Below are positions 49,339-58,484 of a DNA stretch of 64,000 bases, piece after piece (position 1 is the stretch's first letter; every line of letters begins with the position of its first letter). The translations under genes were made by a program, and so were the position numbers. Source of the stretch: Rhodoluna limnophila. GTDB lineage: Bacteria > Actinomycetota > Actinomycetes > Actinomycetales > Microbacteriaceae. The stretch is from contig NZ_CP040509.1 in assembly GCF_005845365.1 (NCBI RefSeq), positions 806,001 through 870,000 of the forward strand, read 5' to 3'. The notes under the pieces are model-generated. The model saw only the letters and a list, made by a program, of their open reading frames with translations. It made no database searches and was not told where the DNA came from.

Positions 49339-51405
49339 ATGGTGCAAATGTCTGATTTTCAAATGCCTGAACCAGGCCAGATGGGCGTTACCGTCTCTGA
49401 CGGCATCGGCACTATTCGCGTGTACTCAGATTCGGCGAACACAATTGAAGTCTGCATTCTGAACCCGGAGAATCCTCGCGAAACCATCGAAACCATTGAC
49501 TTGGTTCGCGGCGCCAACGGAATTTGGTCTGCTTCGAGCAGCCACCTAGTTCCTGGAACTAAGTACGGCCTTCGAGCAACTGGACCGGAGGGTCCACGCC
49601 ACCGCTTCAACAGCAGCCTGCTGCTGATTGACCCGTACGCCAAGGGTGTTGTTCGCGAGAGCGCGAGAGAGTTTCACTGTGTAGTGGTCGACGGAGACTT
49701 CGATTGGCAGGGCGTTGCAAAGCCAAACATTCCGCTAGACGAATTAGTTATCTATGAGGCACACGCCCGTGGCCTCACTCGTGGCAATAGCGCACTGCCT
49801 GATGAACTTCGCGGCACCTATGCGGCTCTAGGCCACCCAAGCACGATTGAGCATCTAAAGAACATCGGCGTAAACGCCGTTGAGCTATTGCCGATTCAGA
49901 TGTTCATCTCTGAACCGCGCCTGATGAACATGGGTCTAATTAATTACTGGGGCTACAACTCAATCAATTTCTTTACCCCACACCACCGCTACGCCACCGC
50001 TGCAGCAATTAAGGCTGGTCCAGAGGCTATCTTGGTCGAGCTCAAAACCGCCATCCGTGAATTGCACCGCAATGGAATTGAAGTATTGCTTGACGTGGTC
50101 TACAACCACACCGCCGAAGGTGGCGGCGGCGGCTTGACCCACTCATACCGTGGATTGGACAACTCCAACTACTACCGTCAAGACGAAAAGGGTTGGTACC
50201 ACGACACAACCGGCTGCGGTAACTCACTTGATTTCAGTAACCCACACGTGGTTCACATGGTCCTCGAGAGCCTGCGCTACTGGACCACCGAGCTTCAGGT
50301 AGACGGATACCGGTTTGACCTGGCCACCACGCTGGCCCGCGACGAGAACAACCACTACGACCCGAACCACCCGCTGCTCCGATCAATTGTGGAGGACCCG
50401 ATTTTGGCTGAGGCCAAGATGATCGTTGAGCCGTGGGATGTTGGCCTTGGCGGATGGCAAACCGGCAACTTCCCAGAGCGGTTCAGCGAGTGGAACGACC
50501 GCTACCGCGATTCAGTTAGAAGATTCTGGCTCGGTGACATCTCTGCGGCAAGAAATTCTGGAAGTCACTGGAATGGCGTAAGCGATCTTGCCACCCGCCT
50601 ATCGGGGTCTCGAGACATTTTTGACAGCCCAACCGGCACTGTTGGAGCGGTGAACTTCATAACCGCACACGATGGTTTTTGCCTTCGTGACTTGGTTAGT
50701 TACGACGTTAAGCACAACCAGTCCAACGGTGAGAGCAACCGTGACGGCACTAACGGCAACCACTCGTTCAACCATGGGCACGAGGGCATCGGTGCTACTG
50801 AGCAGATTGTGGCTCAACGACACAAGGCTGCCCGAAACCTGATGGCAACCCTGCTGTTCTCTTACGGAATTCCGATGATTACCGCCGGTGACGAGCGACT
50901 TAAAACTCAGAACGGCAACAACAACGCATACTGCCAAGACAACGTGATGACCTGGGTTAACTGGAATCCAACCCGAAGTGAACGCGACTTCGAGAAAACC
51001 TTCAGCTACCTAACGCAGCTACGACGCGAAAATCCGGTGCTGCGCCCTAGAAACTACAGCTCGTTCGATGACGCCACCTCAGAACACGACCTACTCAAGT
51101 GGTACAACGCAGCCGGTGAAATCATGTCGACCGACGACTGGCACAACACCGAATGCCGAACCATCAGCCGCTACAGCTTGCACAATGGGGCAAACGGTGA
51201 GAAAAACGCAATGCTGTTGGTAATCCACGGTGTTGAGAAAACCACTGAGGTCATCTTGCCGGCCGCCGACGGGGTGACCGGTTACGAAATGCTCTGGAAT
51301 AGTGCCCACGATGTTCCACGGGCTTCAACCCAGACATATCAGCCGGGTGACACTGTGAATCTTTCAGGCACTTCGATGCAGCTTTTCCGCGCCAGCTTTG
51401 CCTAA
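49339..51405 (+). CDS. glgX: Glycogen debranching enzyme (GlgX, isoamylase-type)
   Basis: A 688-residue GH13 enzyme cleaving alpha-1,6 branches. An N-terminal CBM48 (GIGTIRVYSDSANTIEV) precedes the (beta/alpha)8 domain. Catalytic segments are EVLLDVVYNHTAEGG, VDGYRFDLATTLARDE (nucleophile Asp), MIVEPWDVGLGGWQ (acid Glu, here MIVEPWD) and NFITAHDGFCLRDLVSYD. Length is normal. ATG 49339 is used; ATG 49348 is possible. A TAGGAT element at 49299-49304 may be its promoter. It leads the glgX-glgE-glgB group, which combines breakdown and synthesis of alpha-glucan. Confidence 0.93.
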   Translation: MVQMSDFQMPEPGQMGVTVSDGIGTIRVYSDSANTIEVCILNPENPRETIETIDLVRGANGIWSASSSHLVPGTKYGLRATGPEGPRHRFNSSLLLIDPYAKGVVRESAREFHCVVVDGDFDWQGVAKPNIPLDELVIYEAHARGLTRGNSALPDELRGTYAALGHPSTIEHLKNIGVNAVELLPIQMFISEPRLMNMGLINYWGYNSINFFTPHHRYATAAAIKAGPEAILVELKTAIRELHRNGIEVLLDVVYNHTAEGGGGGLTHSYRGLDNSNYYRQDEKGWYHDTTGCGNSLDFSNPHVVHMVLESLRYWTTELQVDGYRFDLATTLARDENNHYDPNHPLLRSIVEDPILAEAKMIVEPWDVGLGGWQTGNFPERFSEWNDRYRDSVRRFWLGDISAARNSGSHWNGVSDLATRLSGSRDIFDSPTGTVGAVNFITAHDGFCLRDLVSYDVKHNQSNGESNRDGTNGNHSFNHGHEGIGATEQIVAQRHKAARNLMATLLFSYGIPMITAGDERLKTQNGNNNAYCQDNVMTWVNWNPTRSERDFEKTFSYLTQLRRENPVLRPRNYSSFDDATSEHDLLKWYNAAGEIMSTDDWHNTECRTISRYSLHNGANGEKNAMLLVIHGVEKTTEVILPAADGVTGYEMLWNSAHDVPRASTQTYQPGDTVNLSGTSMQLFRASFA

Positions 51406-51487
51406 CCCACCACTGACTTGCTAACGGATATGTAAAGCCTTGGTAAACCGGGCAATCCGTCAATAATTTGTCGCTAAGTTATGGAGT

Positions 51488-53515
51488 GTGAGCAAAGTTA
51501 ACCAGATCAGCTACCGACACGCACGACCATTTGGGCGCCTACCGATTTTGTCAGTCTCTCCGGCTGTCGAGAACGGTCGCTGGCCAGCCAAGGCTTATGC
51601 AGGTGAAGTAGTTCCTTTTGCCGCCACAGTTTTTCGCGAGGGTCACGACGCACTCGCGGCAGAGGTGCTACTAACCTCACCGACCGGAACCCAAACCGTG
51701 CACCGTATGGTGGCTGGCGCTCCAGGCTCAGACCGCTGGCACACATCGGTGTTGCTCTCTGAAGAAGGCACATACACCTTTCAGATTCGTGCTTTTGCAG
51801 ATGATTTTGAAACCTGGCACCACAACGCCAGTGTCAAGCTTGCCGTTGGCATTGATGAAGAACTGATGATGCTCGAGGGCATTGCCCTTTTGACTAGGGC
51901 CGCAGCCGAAAAAGGCCGCACAGCTGCCAACGCCCGCAACTTGGTTGAACTCGCCGAAAAACTTGGCGACACCTCACGTTCTGCCCAATCGCGATTTGCC
52001 GAGGCCGAAACCAAAGCCATCGCAAAGGCCATCGCCAACCAGCCGATTCGCAGCCTGATTACCCTCAGCGAAGAGTTTGTAATCAAATCCGAACGTTCTA
52101 GGTCAGGCGTTGGCGCTTGGTACGAGTTCTTCCCGCGCAGCGAGGGAGCCAAATTTGATGCCAAAACCAAGACTTGGACCTCGGGCAACTTCAAAACGGC
52201 GATGAAGCGCCTGCCCGCTGTGGCAGAAATGGGCTTCAACGTGCTTTACATGCCGCCAATCCATCCAATCGGTGTTGCATATCGAAAGGGACCGAACAAC
52301 ACGCTCACAGCCGGGCCACAGGACCCTGGATCACCTTGGGCAATTGGTTCCGAGGCTGGTGGCCACGATGCCATTCACCCAGACCTAGGAACCGAGAAGG
52401 ACTTTGCCGCATTTGTTAGGGCGGCTAATGATCTTGGAATTGAAATTGCATTGGACTTTGCGCTACAGGCATCACCAGACCACCCGTGGGTTAAGTCCAA
52501 CCCTGAGTGGTTTACGACTCGTGCTGATGGGTCAATTGCCTATGCCGAAAACCCTCCAAAGAAGTACCAGGATATTTTCCCGATCAACTTCGATAACGAC
52601 CCAGAAGGCATCTACTTCGAGTCACTTCGGATTATCAAGCTCTGGGTTTCGCGCGGAGTAAAGATTTTCCGAGTTGATAACCCACACACCAAACCGGTGG
52701 CTTTCTGGGAATGGCTGATCAATGAGGTCAACTCAGAGTTTCCTGAGGTGGTCTTTTTGGCCGAAGCCTTTACTCGCCCTGCCATGATGCACGCACTGGG
52801 TAAGGCCGGTTTCCAGCAGTCCTACACCTACTACACCTGGCGAAACACCAAAGCGGAGCTTGAAAGCTACCTGACCGAGATTTCCAAGGCCAGTTCAGAC
52901 TTTTTCCGCCCAAACCTATGGGTGAGCACCCCTGACATTTTGACCGAGTACCTACAGTTTGGTGGCCCGGCAGCGCACAAGATTCGCGCTGCAATCGCAG
53001 CTACGGCCTCACCTAGCTGGGGAATGTATGCCGGCTACGAACTTTGCGAGTCGGTGGCCCGCCCAGGCGCCGAAGAACACATCGATAGCGAAAAGTTTGA
53101 GTACCGGCCACGTGACTGGCAGGCTGCTGAAAAGGGCGGTCGAAGCATTGCCCCATACATCACCAAACTTAATCAGATTCGTTCCGCCCACCCTGCCCTG
53201 CGTCAACTTAGAAACTTTGAGCTTCACCACACAGACGACTCGGCAATCATCTGCTACTCAAAGCATCTGGCGGCAGAACACACCGAGAGCGGAAAAGCAG
53301 ACACCGTTTTGGTGGTGGCAAATGTTGATCCGCACGCTGTGCGCGAAACAACAGTGCACTTGAATCTAGCCAAACTTGGCCTACCTGAGGGCGCAACCTT
53401 CGAAGTGCATGACCTGATTACTGGCGAGACCTACAAATGGTCCACCGATAACTACGTCCGCCTCGATGCATTCCACGAACCTGCACACATTTTCAAAATC
53501 GGCAAAGTGCTTTAA
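51488..53515 (+). CDS. glgE: Alpha-1,4-glucan:maltose-1-phosphate maltosyltransferase
   Basis: A 675-residue GH13_3 enzyme that extends glucan with maltose from maltose 1-phosphate. The N-terminal beta domain (DUF3416) spans about 15-115, then a helical insert to 190. The catalytic domain has GVGAWYEFFPRSEG, VKIFRVDNPHTKPVAFWEWL (nucleophile Asp) and VVFLAEAFTRPAMM (acid Glu). These are GlgE hallmarks. In mycobacteria the donor comes from TreS-Pep2 or GlgM; neither is in this window. GTG 51488 lies seven bases after TAAGTT, a possible leaderless promoter. glgB follows 14 bases downstream, the conserved glgE-glgB pair. Confidence 0.95.
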   Translation: MSKVNQISYRHARPFGRLPILSVSPAVENGRWPAKAYAGEVVPFAATVFREGHDALAAEVLLTSPTGTQTVHRMVAGAPGSDRWHTSVLLSEEGTYTFQIRAFADDFETWHHNASVKLAVGIDEELMMLEGIALLTRAAAEKGRTAANARNLVELAEKLGDTSRSAQSRFAEAETKAIAKAIANQPIRSLITLSEEFVIKSERSRSGVGAWYEFFPRSEGAKFDAKTKTWTSGNFKTAMKRLPAVAEMGFNVLYMPPIHPIGVAYRKGPNNTLTAGPQDPGSPWAIGSEAGGHDAIHPDLGTEKDFAAFVRAANDLGIEIALDFALQASPDHPWVKSNPEWFTTRADGSIAYAENPPKKYQDIFPINFDNDPEGIYFESLRIIKLWVSRGVKIFRVDNPHTKPVAFWEWLINEVNSEFPEVVFLAEAFTRPAMMHALGKAGFQQSYTYYTWRNTKAELESYLTEISKASSDFFRPNLWVSTPDILTEYLQFGGPAAHKIRAAIAATASPSWGMYAGYELCESVARPGAEEHIDSEKFEYRPRDWQAAEKGGRSIAPYITKLNQIRSAHPALRQLRNFELHHTDDSAIICYSKHLAAEHTESGKADTVLVVANVDPHAVRETTVHLNLAKLGLPEGATFEVHDLITGETYKWSTDNYVRLDAFHEPAHIFKIGKVL

Positions 53516-53529
53516 GAGAAAGATCAACC

Positions 53530-55737
53530 ATGGCTACTCGTAAAAAGACTCAAATCACTCTGCCTGAGCTCTCTGGCGATTTCATTGAGCGGGTTGCCAA
53601 TGGCGCCCACCACGACCCTCACTCGCTGCTGGGTATTCACCCGCACGAAACCGGTTGGGTGATTAGAACCCTCAAGCCATTGGCAAAAACTGTCACCGCG
53701 ATTCTGGACGGCGCCGACCCGGTAACTCTCGAGCACCTATCTCACGGCGTCTGGCAGGGGTTTGTGGACGCCAAGAAGGTTCCTGACTACCGAATCGTTG
53801 CCACCTACGATGGTGATGACGCAGATGTTGAATGGCGCATCGACGACCCTTACCGCCACGTGCCAACTCTGGGTGAGCTTGACCTTCACCTGATTCGTGA
53901 AGGGCGCCACGAAGAGCTATGGAGAGCACTGGGCTCGAACCTTCACAGCGTTAAGGGATCGTTGGGCGAAAGCCACGGCACCCGCTTTGCGGTTTGGGCC
54001 CCAAACGCCCAGGCTGTGCGCGTGGTTGGCGAATTTAACCACTGGTATGGCGTTGCTCACTCAATGCGCGTAATGGGCGCCTCTGGAGTTTGGGAGCTGT
54101 TCATTCCGGGCATCGGTGCTGGAACCAAATACAAGTACGAAATTTTGACCCAGGACGGCAACTGGATTACCAAGATTGACCCGCTGGCCCGGGCAACCGA
54201 AGTCCCTCCTTCAACCGCATCAATCGTGTCTGAGTCCACCTATAAGTGGAAAGACAAGAAGTGGATCGACGCTCGTACCAAGCGGGATGCCCTAAAAGCA
54301 CCGATGTCTATTTACGAACTGCACGCCGGTTCGTGGAGACTAGGCCTGGATTACCGCGGCCTTGCCGACGAGCTGATCCCATACGTCAAAGAGATGGGCT
54401 TTACCCACGTTGAGTTCATGCCCCTGGCCGAGCACCCTTACGCACCATCTTGGGGTTACCAGGTAACCGGTTACTACGCACCGACATCAAGATTTGGCTC
54501 TGCCGATGACCTCAAGTACCTAATCGACCGTCTGCACGCCGAAAACATCGGTGTGATTCTTGACTGGGTTCCGGCTCACTTTCCGAAGGATGAATGGGCC
54601 TTGGGCCGCTTTGATGGGCGTGCGCTGTATGAGGCTGAAGACCCTCGACGCGGCGAGCACCCAGACTGGGGTACCTTCATCTTTGATTTTGGCCGCACCG
54701 AGGTTAAGAACTTCTTGGTTGCCAACGCGCTCTACTGGCTTGAAGAATTCCACATCGATGGACTCCGGGTGGATGCGGTTGCTTCAATGCTTTACCTTGA
54801 CTACTCGCGCGAGAGCGACAACTGGCTACCAAACCAATTTGGTGGCCGCGAAAACCTTGATGCCATCTCGTTCATGCAAGAGGTAAACGCCACCGCGTAT
54901 CGCCGCAATCCTGGCATCATGATGATTGCTGAGGAATCAACCAGTTGGGGCGGCGTAAGCGCACCTACCGACGGTGGCGGACTTGGCTTTGGATTCAAGT
55001 GGAACATGGGCTGGATGAACGACACCCTCCAGTACATCGAAAAAGACCCGGCCTACCGCAAGTACCACCACGGCGAACTGACCTTCTCGATGCTCTACGC
55101 CTATGACGAGAAGTTCATCCTGCCAATTAGCCACGACGAAGTAGTACATGGCAAGGGCTCGCTGCTATCAAAGATGCCGGGCGACCGCTGGCAGCAACTG
55201 GCCAACGTGCGTGCCTACCTGGCATTTATGTGGGCTCACCCTGGCAAGCAGCTGTTGTTCATGGGTTCAGAGTTTGGTCAGCAGTCAGAGTGGAACCAAG
55301 AGCGTGGACTCGAGTGGTGGATTTTGGACCAGCCGATTCACCGCGGTCTGCAGCAGTTGGTAGCAACGCTCAACCGCGTTTATCTAGAGAACCCATCGAT
55401 GTGGCAACTTGACCACGACCACAGGGGCTTTGTTTGGATCGACGGCGGCAACGCAGACGGCAACCTGCTCTCATTCCTTCGCTATGACGAAAAGGGCGAG
55501 CCAATCGCTGTTGTGATTAACTTTGCCGGCCACCCTCACCATGACTTCAAACTCGGATTACCAAAGTCGGGCAAGTGGAATGAAATTTTGAATACTGATG
55601 CCACTGAGTTCGGTGGCTCGGGAGTTGGAAATTTTGGCCAAATTGAAGCCACTGGTGACGGAACCCACGGTCAACCGCACTCGGCTAGCATTTCGGTGCC
55701 ACCGCTCGGTGCCGTTTGGTTCAAGCCGGCCAAGTAA
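53530..55737 (+). CDS. glgB: 1,4-alpha-glucan branching enzyme
   Basis: A 735-residue GH13_9 enzyme forming alpha-1,6 branches. It has two N-terminal beta domains: an actinobacterial-type N1 (residues 8-110) and a CBM48 with RFAVWAPNAQAVRVVGEFNHW. Catalytic segments are GVILDWVPAHFPKDEW, HIDGLRVDAVASMLYLDYSR (nucleophile Asp), IMMIAEESTSWGGV (acid Glu) and LPISHDEVVHGKGSLL. The C-terminal domain ends in HSASISVPPLGAVWFKP. It works on linear chains made by GlgE, consistent with the operon. Ribosome binding site AGAAAGA. Confidence 0.96.
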   Translation: MATRKKTQITLPELSGDFIERVANGAHHDPHSLLGIHPHETGWVIRTLKPLAKTVTAILDGADPVTLEHLSHGVWQGFVDAKKVPDYRIVATYDGDDADVEWRIDDPYRHVPTLGELDLHLIREGRHEELWRALGSNLHSVKGSLGESHGTRFAVWAPNAQAVRVVGEFNHWYGVAHSMRVMGASGVWELFIPGIGAGTKYKYEILTQDGNWITKIDPLARATEVPPSTASIVSESTYKWKDKKWIDARTKRDALKAPMSIYELHAGSWRLGLDYRGLADELIPYVKEMGFTHVEFMPLAEHPYAPSWGYQVTGYYAPTSRFGSADDLKYLIDRLHAENIGVILDWVPAHFPKDEWALGRFDGRALYEAEDPRRGEHPDWGTFIFDFGRTEVKNFLVANALYWLEEFHIDGLRVDAVASMLYLDYSRESDNWLPNQFGGRENLDAISFMQEVNATAYRRNPGIMMIAEESTSWGGVSAPTDGGGLGFGFKWNMGWMNDTLQYIEKDPAYRKYHHGELTFSMLYAYDEKFILPISHDEVVHGKGSLLSKMPGDRWQQLANVRAYLAFMWAHPGKQLLFMGSEFGQQSEWNQERGLEWWILDQPIHRGLQQLVATLNRVYLENPSMWQLDHDHRGFVWIDGGNADGNLLSFLRYDEKGEPIAVVINFAGHPHHDFKLGLPKSGKWNEILNTDATEFGGSGVGNFGQIEATGDGTHGQPHSASISVPPLGAVWFKPAK

Positions 55738-55769
55738 TTCTTGGAGCGGTCACCGCTATCAGTGGCTGT

Positions 55770-56699
55770 TTAGTAGAGCAACGCGGCCAAGGCTCGACGA
55801 GCCTGAGCTAGTTCTGGAGCGTCCGGCTGTGAAATCGAGAAGAGCTCGAGCAAATGTTTTCTCAAAACCTCGCGCTCATCTTTGTCGGCAACAGCAAACC
55901 GGGTGAGAACAGTTTGGTACCCCTGACCGGCATGACCGATGACTACTAGAACGTCGGCCTTTAGCAGTGCCTCTGCCTGGTCCTGTGGCGCGGACCCAAG
56001 TACGGCGTCAAAGTCCACTCCCCTGGTCCGCTCAAGCAATTTTGCCTGGGCCAAGCCAGCTACGGCAAGTGCATCTGCTGGGCTATCCAACAAAATTCCC
56101 TGATAAATAGCCACGGCGCCCTGATAGTTGCCAGCCTCAATAGCCTCGATGGCCTCTAGATGCTTTGGAGGCAGAGTTGGCTCTGCTGGGCCACTGAATT
56201 CATCTGAGACGATCAAGGCCCCAGCCACGCCGTTTTCTTGCGCAACCTGCAACAGGCGGTTCAGATAGGCGTTAACGTGATCCAGCGGCTGATCACCCTC
56301 GAACAGCGGAACTGGCTGACCCTTGATCAGGGCTACGACGCTTGGCATGGCCTGGACAGCAAAAGCCTGAACAACCTCTGGCGAAGCCTGGGCGTCGATG
56401 CGCACCAAAAGCGTTCGGCCACCGAGGGAGCGAACGGCCTTCTCGAGTGAAACAGCTAGGGCATCACTCTGGGGGTTACCGGCGGAAAAGAATTCGATGA
56501 CAACCGGAACGTTGGCTGAAATCGTAACGAAACCCTTGAGGTTATTGGCGTTTCCGAGGGCGACTAGGTCAGGGACGCGGATTGGTTCCTGAACACCCGT
56601 TTGGCTCTGCGCGCCGGCAGCTTGGTTGGCCTCAGGTTTTCTCAAGCTGGACAAGTCAACGGCCCCCGCCAAACTTGCTCTAGACATCGAATCGGCCAT
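55770..56699 (-). CDS. CnoX/YbbN-like thioredoxin-fold TPR protein with degenerate redox site
   Basis: A 309-residue soluble protein. After a low-complexity N-terminus, a thioredoxin fold spans about 55-165 (VVIEFFSAGNPQSD, VQAMPSVVALIKGQPV with the cis-Pro). The usual WCGPC is replaced by SAGNPQSD, so there is no redox disulfide. TPR-like helices follow from 185 (LEAIEAIEAGNYQGAVAIYQGILLDSP in part), ending in the YbbN-type tail LRKHLLELFSISQPDAPELAQARRALAALLY (in part). By family knowledge, CnoX proteins hold unfolded substrates and pass them to GroEL. It starts two bases after the membrane protein stop. ATG 56687 is an alternative start. Confidence 0.85.
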   Translation of the reverse strand: MADSMSRASLAGAVDLSSLRKPEANQAAGAQSQTGVQEPIRVPDLVALGNANNLKGFVTISANVPVVIEFFSAGNPQSDALAVSLEKAVRSLGGRTLLVRIDAQASPEVVQAFAVQAMPSVVALIKGQPVPLFEGDQPLDHVNAYLNRLLQVAQENGVAGALIVSDEFSGPAEPTLPPKHLEAIEAIEAGNYQGAVAIYQGILLDSPADALAVAGLAQAKLLERTRGVDFDAVLGSAPQDQAEALLKADVLVVIGHAGQGYQTVLTRFAVADKDEREVLRKHLLELFSISQPDAPELAQARRALAALLY

Positions 56700-56701
56700 A
56701 T

Positions 56702-58408
56702 TTACAACACCTTTACGCTGAGTAGTCCCTGGGTCACACCAAGCAAGCGAGCCTTTTTGTCGGCCTCACTCAAAGCCGGCACATAGAACAGCAACATGTT
56801 TCCGTACACACTGGTTACACCCGTGGTCGAACCATCTGTGCCCAAAAGCAACTTCTCCTGCCCCGAAACCGCAACAGCGGATCCGGCCGACTTTGGCTTG
56901 ATCTTGTAGGTATCGGTCATGTACACCGCGACCAAGGCCCCCGAATCGCTGGTAGACAGTGCGGGAACATTTGGATTGCCGAGCTTATGCGTGAAAGTGA
57001 TTTTTGCTTCGGTCAATGTTTCAATCTGCTTTTTCTGGCTGGCAGAAACCTGAATGAAGAACTCATCCTCAGCGGTATCAAACAGGCTAAAGCTAAGGCT
57101 GGCTTGACCCTTATTGATTGCATCGCCGTAGGCAGCCGGCAGTGCCTTCGGTTCCAACTTCAAGAACAAACTGTCTGACTCAACCGGGATAGCACCGATG
57201 TCCGAACCGGCAACACCTGGAATTTCAGCGCCCGGCATGAGGCGAATGTTGTACCAGAGGCGGTACTTGCTTCGCGGAGTATCTTGCTGCAAAACCAGCA
57301 TCTGCGGAAGCGCTTCGTCACCAGGAGCATCGGTTACGGCCATGACCACGCGAGGCCAAGCGGTACTTGCTGCCGGAAGACTGAAGGACAGCGGCGAGTC
57401 AACGATCGCTGGCATTGCAGCAACAGTGTCTGACTTCTTCTGCAGCTTATAGTGGGTGGTTCGGATAGCAAGAGCTGGGCCAACAATTCGTGACTTGAGC
57501 AGCTTTGCATCCTTGGCATCGTCACCCGAAAGCGCAACGGCGGCAACATCCGCAAGAATTCGCTTTAGCTGAGGCTCAGTAACCACTGCAGGCGGTGCAT
57601 CGCTAGCAGATGCACTTGAGCTCGGGCTAGGTTCGGCTACCGGCAGTAGTTGGCAACCGGTCAGCAGAGAAAGCACCGATAGCGTAGCCGGAGCGGCAAT
57701 AAACGCCCTGCGTCGAGCCGATCGGCGACCCTTCACCGGCGCATTTCCCTTGGTTTTTTTGGCACGGTAACGCGGAGGCTTCGGCGGAGTTGGGGTTCGA
57801 CGGCGAGGCCCACGGTTGCGGCGCATGGTTTGGTAGGCAATCAGGTTCATGATGAATGCTGCCAGCAGCACCATTCCACCACCGATTAGCAAGATGTTGG
57901 ACGAGGTGGAATCCGGAATGATCGACCAAACTAGTCGGATTCGGTTCGGAGCGGGAGTGACACCATCAGAGGCAAGTAGCACCGCATTCTCATCAGCGGT
58001 TGGCACCGGCAAGGTGGCATCAATTTCATCGTTGGTGAAATCACGCCAAAGATCTGAGCCAACCGGTGTGCCGACGTTTTCAGAACCAATCACAAATTCT
58101 GCCTGGACACCGGTCTTTGCATCGCCGACAGCAAGCTGGTTGTGACTAACTGCGCCTATCCAAGCTTCAATGTCACTTTGACGCCCAGTGGCAATAAAGA
58201 CTGTCTCTGAACCCATGGCCTCAATAACAGGAGTACCGGGATAGGAAGTCAGAACTGAGTTTGGGACAACCACAAGTGAACTTGGGTTTTCAATACTCAC
58301 TTCGGCAACGTGCGCCTCGGGCGGGGCCCAGATGGTGCGCTGCGCCAGACCGAACACCAGCATGAAAACAGAAATGACGAATAGCGCAGCTGCAATCAAA
58401 AAGCGCAT
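56702..58408 (-). CDS. Large membrane protein with internal lipobox-like segment (Microbacteriaceae-type)
   Basis: A 568-residue protein not assignable to a named function. TM1 is at residues 3-22, followed by an outside domain to about 168, TM2 at about 172-193, and then a very basic cytoplasmic linker (RRNRGPRRRTPTPPKPP, KGRRSARRR). A third hydrophobic stretch ends in LSLLTGC near 250, a perfect lipobox in mid-protein. It is followed by a Ser/Pro/Ala-rich spacer and a secreted-looking domain to 568. The layout is that of a membrane protein fused to a lipoprotein. I recall similarly built proteins in Microbacteriaceae, so it is probably a family trait and not a local accident. It is transcribed with the CnoX-like gene. 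Confidence 0.65.
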   Translation of the reverse strand: MRFLIAAALFVISVFMLVFGLAQRTIWAPPEAHVAEVSIENPSSLVVVPNSVLTSYPGTPVIEAMGSETVFIATGRQSDIEAWIGAVSHNQLAVGDAKTGVQAEFVIGSENVGTPVGSDLWRDFTNDEIDATLPVPTADENAVLLASDGVTPAPNRIRLVWSIIPDSTSSNILLIGGGMVLLAAFIMNLIAYQTMRRNRGPRRRTPTPPKPPRYRAKKTKGNAPVKGRRSARRRAFIAAPATLSVLSLLTGCQLLPVAEPSPSSSASASDAPPAVVTEPQLKRILADVAAVALSGDDAKDAKLLKSRIVGPALAIRTTHYKLQKKSDTVAAMPAIVDSPLSFSLPAASTAWPRVVMAVTDAPGDEALPQMLVLQQDTPRSKYRLWYNIRLMPGAEIPGVAGSDIGAIPVESDSLFLKLEPKALPAAYGDAINKGQASLSFSLFDTAEDEFFIQVSASQKKQIETLTEAKITFTHKLGNPNVPALSTSDSGALVAVYMTDTYKIKPKSAGSAVAVSGQEKLLLGTDGSTTGVTSVYGNMLLFYVPALSEADKKARLLGVTQGLLSVKVL

Positions 58409-58484
58409 GCGATATCCAATCAGGTAAACTTGGCGGAGGGCGAAAGCCTCCCTTTATTGTACCCAAGTGCCTAGGAGCCTTCAT

